DNA of 25,168 bases from Betaproteobacteria bacterium (GTDB lineage: Bacteria; Pseudomonadota; Gammaproteobacteria; Burkholderiales; SG8-39), in contig SHXL01000010.1 of the NCBI GenBank assembly GCA_009693345.1, forward strand, positions 1 to 25,168, given 5' to 3'. Within the stretch, counting starts at the first letter, position 1; each line of letters starts with the position of its first letter. A program made the position numbers and the translations under genes. The notes under the pieces were generated by a model that saw nothing but the letters and a program-made list of their open reading frames with translations, ran no database searches and had not been told where the DNA came from. Positions 23,264 to 25,168 of this stretch are shown here, one piece after another.

Positions 23264-23946
23264 CAGTCACGCAGGACATGGAACTCTGGACGCTCGTAGC
23301 CAACGCCTCGTTCCTGGTAAAGGCGGTGCTGGTGCTGCTGCTGGCGGTGTCGCTGATGTCGTGGATGTTCATTTTCCGCAAGTGGATGACGATCCGCAGC
23401 GCGCGCGCGCAGACCGAGCAGTTCGAGCGCGAGTTCTGGAGCGGCAACGACATCAACTCGCTGTATCAGGGCTCGGTCAACAACCGCCATTCGATCGGCA
23501 GCCTGGAGCGCATCTTCGAGGCCGGCTACCGCGAGTTCACCAAGCTGCGGGCGCAGCGCGGCACGGACGCCTCGACCATGGTGGACGGCGCGCGCCGCGC
23601 CATGCGCGCGACCTACCAGCGCGAGATGGATCATCTCGAGAGCCACCTGTCATTCCTCGCCTCGACCGGGTCGGTGAGTCCTTATGTCGGCCTGTTCGGC
23701 ACGGTGTGGGGAATCATGCATGCATTCCGCAGTCTGGCCAACGTCCAGCAGGCGACGCTCGCGCAGGTGGCGCCGGGAATCGCCGAAGCGCTGATCGCCA
23801 CCGCGATCGGCCTGTTCGCGGCGATCCCCGCGGTGGTCGCGTACAACCGCTACTCGCATGACATCGACCGGCTCGCGATCCGCTTCGAGAGCTTCATGGA
23901 GGAATTCTCCAATGTGTTGCAGCGGCAGGCCGTGGTGAGAACCTGA
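23260..23946 (+). CDS. tolQ: Tol-Pal system protein TolQ
   Basis: 228 residues, MotA/TolQ/ExbB family proton-channel subunit in the inner membrane. Three membrane segments: about 16-38 (ASFLVKAVLVLLLAVSLMSW), about 130-155 (STGSVSPYVGLFGTVWGIM) and about 165-190 (GIAEALIATAIGLFAAIPAV). The ATG at 23260 overlaps the ybgC stop; a longer frame begins upstream inside ybgC but lacks TolQ resemblance. With TolR it powers TolA to keep the outer membrane attached during division. Confidence 0.96.
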   Translation: MTVTQDMELWTLVANASFLVKAVLVLLLAVSLMSWMFIFRKWMTIRSARAQTEQFEREFWSGNDINSLYQGSVNNRHSIGSLERIFEAGYREFTKLRAQRGTDASTMVDGARRAMRATYQREMDHLESHLSFLASTGSVSPYVGLFGTVWGIMHAFRSLANVQQATLAQVAPGIAEALIATAIGLFAAIPAVVAYNRYSHDIDRLAIRFESFMEEFSNVLQRQAVVRT

Positions 23947-24359
23947 TGGCGCGGCTGCATTCCAAGCGCGGCGCGATGTCCGAAATCAACGTCGTGCCGT
24001 ACGTCGACGTGATGCTGGTGCTGCTCGTGATCTTCATGGTCACCGCGCCGCTGGTGACGCCGGGCGTGATCGACCTGCCCTCGGTCGCCAAGGCCGGCCA
24101 GCCCAAGCTCGTACCGCTCGAGGTGGTGATCAAGGAGGACCGGTCGCTGTCGGTGCGCGAGCGCGACACGGCGGGCCGCATCGTGAGCGACCGGCCGGTT
24201 GAGCGCGCCGATTTTGCGAAAATCTTCAAGGATCCGAAGGTCCCGGTGCTGGTTGCGGGCGACAAGAACGTGCGCTACGAGGCGGTGCTCCAGGTGATGG
24301 ACGACCTGCGCGCGCAGGGCGTGGAACGGGTTGGTTTGCAGGTGAAACCTCGACAATGA
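23946..24359 (+). CDS. tolR: Tol-Pal system protein TolR
   Basis: 137 residues, ExbD/TolR family. N-terminal SEINVVPYVDVMLVLLVIFMV with the proton-carrying Asp21 in the single membrane helix (about 20-38), then a periplasmic domain (LEVVIKEDRSLSV to VERVGLQVKPRQ). Start ATG shares one base with the tolQ stop (TGATG). Works with TolQ. Confidence 0.96.
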   Translation: MARLHSKRGAMSEINVVPYVDVMLVLLVIFMVTAPLVTPGVIDLPSVAKAGQPKLVPLEVVIKEDRSLSVRERDTAGRIVSDRPVERADFAKIFKDPKVPVLVAGDKNVRYEAVLQVMDDLRAQGVERVGLQVKPRQ

Positions 24360-25096
24360 CTGCCGCGGCCGGCACCTCCACGATGTTCGATGAGCGCGTC
24401 GATCCGGGCAGGGTTGCGTCGTTCGTGCTCGCGGCGGCGGTGCACCTGTTGCTGTTCACGGTCCTGGTATTCGGCGTGCGCTGGCAGAACCGGCCACCGG
24501 AAGCCATTGAAGTGGAATTGTGGAGCGAGCCGGTGCCCGCGCCAATTCAGGTGGAACCGAAGCCCGCACCGGCGCCGGAACCGCTGGCGGCAAAGCCCGA
24601 GCCGGTGATTCCCAAGCCCGACATAGCGCTCAAGGAACCGGTCAAGGTTAAACCGGCGCCGAAACCCGTTGCCAAGCCTGAGCCGTCAAAGCCCAGGGTG
24701 GACGAAACCCGCAAACGCATCAATGAAGAGCTGGCGCGCGAGCAGGCGTCGTTCGCCGTGGACCGGGAGCGGCAGCAGATCAGGGATCAGCTGGCGCGCG
24801 ACGCGACGGCATCGCAAAAGCGCGACTATGAGGCCTACGCCGGCCGCATCAAGATGAAGATCCGGGGCAACATCGTGTTGCCGCTGGACATCAAGGCGAA
24901 CCCGGAGGCGATCTTCGATGTCGTGCAGCTGCCGACCGGCGGGGTGCTGTCGGTCAAGCTGCGCAAGTCGAGCGGCCATGCGGGTTACGATGAAGCGGTT
25001 GAGCGCGCGGTGCTCAAGTCCTCGCCGTTGCCCAGGCCAGACCGGCCCGAATTGTTCCAGCGCGCCCTGGAACTCAAGTTCCGGCCGCTCGATTGA
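24356..25096 (+). CDS. tolA: Tol-Pal system protein TolA (short form)
   Basis: 246 residues, shorter than E. coli TolA (421). One N-terminal membrane helix with the conserved His (FVLAAAVHLLLFTVLVFGV, His30), a Pro/Lys/Glu-rich stretch (about 60-115), a charged helix with RKRINEELAREQASFAVDRERQQIRDQ, and a C-terminal TolA/TonB-like domain (YAGRIKMKIRGNIVLP to LELKFRPLD). The long helical domain II is much reduced, as is usual in betaproteobacteria. It bridges TolQR to Pal/TolB across the periplasm. ATG overlaps the tolR stop (ATGA). Confidence 0.94.
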   Translation: MTAAAGTSTMFDERVDPGRVASFVLAAAVHLLLFTVLVFGVRWQNRPPEAIEVELWSEPVPAPIQVEPKPAPAPEPLAAKPEPVIPKPDIALKEPVKVKPAPKPVAKPEPSKPRVDETRKRINEELAREQASFAVDRERQQIRDQLARDATASQKRDYEAYAGRIKMKIRGNIVLPLDIKANPEAIFDVVQLPTGGVLSVKLRKSSGHAGYDEAVERAVLKSSPLPRPDRPELFQRALELKFRPLD

Positions 25097-25097
25097 A

Positions 25098-25109
25098 TAT
25101 AATCTGAGG
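25098..25109 (+). promoter_or_regulatory. TATAAT box and TGAGG just before tolB
   Basis: A perfect TATAAT (25098-25103) begins within two bases of the tolA stop and is followed by CTGAGG and the tolB ATG. As a -10 it would give a near-leaderless tolB message; no good -35 is seen. The TGAGG could instead serve as a weak ribosome site for coupled translation. Confidence 0.35.
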
Positions 25110-25168
25110 ATGTTCAGGTTTCTCGCTCGGCCTCTCGCCGCAGTCGCGCTCCCCATCGCATTGTTTCT
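25110..25168 (+). CDS. tolB: Tol-Pal translocation protein TolB, N-terminal signal peptide only, partial
   Basis: The first 19 codons reach the window edge. They encode MFRFLARPLAAVALPIALF, a positively charged start and hydrophobic core typical of a Sec signal peptide. The identity rests on position (13 bases after tolA, in the conserved order tolQ-tolR-tolA-tolB). TolB is a periplasmic beta-propeller. Confidence 0.75.
   Translation, partial: MFRFLARPLAAVALPIALF

Overview
The window looks like a chromosomal segment of a high-GC (about two thirds G+C by eye) betaproteobacterium that can oxidise reduced sulfur compounds. Three things point there: the gene order rplY-pth-ychF, the blocks yebC-ruvCAB and ybgC-tolQRAB, and a sox operon in the order soxC-D-Y-Z-A-X-B, which I associate with betaproteobacteria. 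No tRNA, rRNA, CRISPR array, insertion sequence or phage gene was seen. Coding density is very high, no gene-free stretch reaches 300 bases, and many genes overlap by 1-4 bases.

Layout. (1) 1-1935, + strand: the 3' end of rplY, then pth and ychF (translation housekeeping). (2) 1936-7469: a polyphosphate/phosphate block. It holds a phoR-type histidine kinase that has lost its sensor half, sixA, ppx (- strand), ppk1 and dgkA. (3) 7492-15530, - strand: a complete periplasmic thiosulfate-oxidising system, read from right to left. An ArsR-family regulator comes first, then soxCD (sulfane dehydrogenase), soxYZ (sulfur carrier), soxAX (c-type cytochromes that load thiosulfate), soxB (sulfate-releasing hydrolase), an exported metallo-beta-lactamase-fold protein and a DsrE-like lipoprotein. 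Because soxCD is present, the pathway should take thiosulfate fully to sulfate. (4) 15531-19428, - strand: a helicase-like ATPase, an EamA transporter, an atypical SDR and a methyltransferase, all reading toward sox. (5) 19446-22288, + strand: yebC-ruvC-ruvA-ruvB (regulation and Holliday-junction processing). (6) 22291-22800, - strand: a YjlB-like cupin. (7) 22841-25168, + strand: ybgC-tolQ-tolR-tolA and the first codons of tolB (envelope integrity).

The best regulatory signal is the 36-base gap in front of the ArsR gene. It holds a near-consensus sigma-70 promoter (TTGACT, 17 bases, TATAAC) with a nearly perfect 22-bp palindrome across the spacer. The -10 box is only 7 bases from the ATG, so the sox operon probably starts with a leaderless, autoregulated transcript. 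The same geometry (a -10-like hexamer 6 bases before the start codon) recurs at yebC, ybgC, the cupin and tolB. Other points for a second look are the decapitated phoR beside ychF, the charged tails on RplY and Pth, the exported MBL/DsrE pair closing the sox operon, and an SDR without its catalytic Tyr and Lys. I found no wholly novel multi-gene system. Most of the window is conserved core genome plus a standard sox operon.
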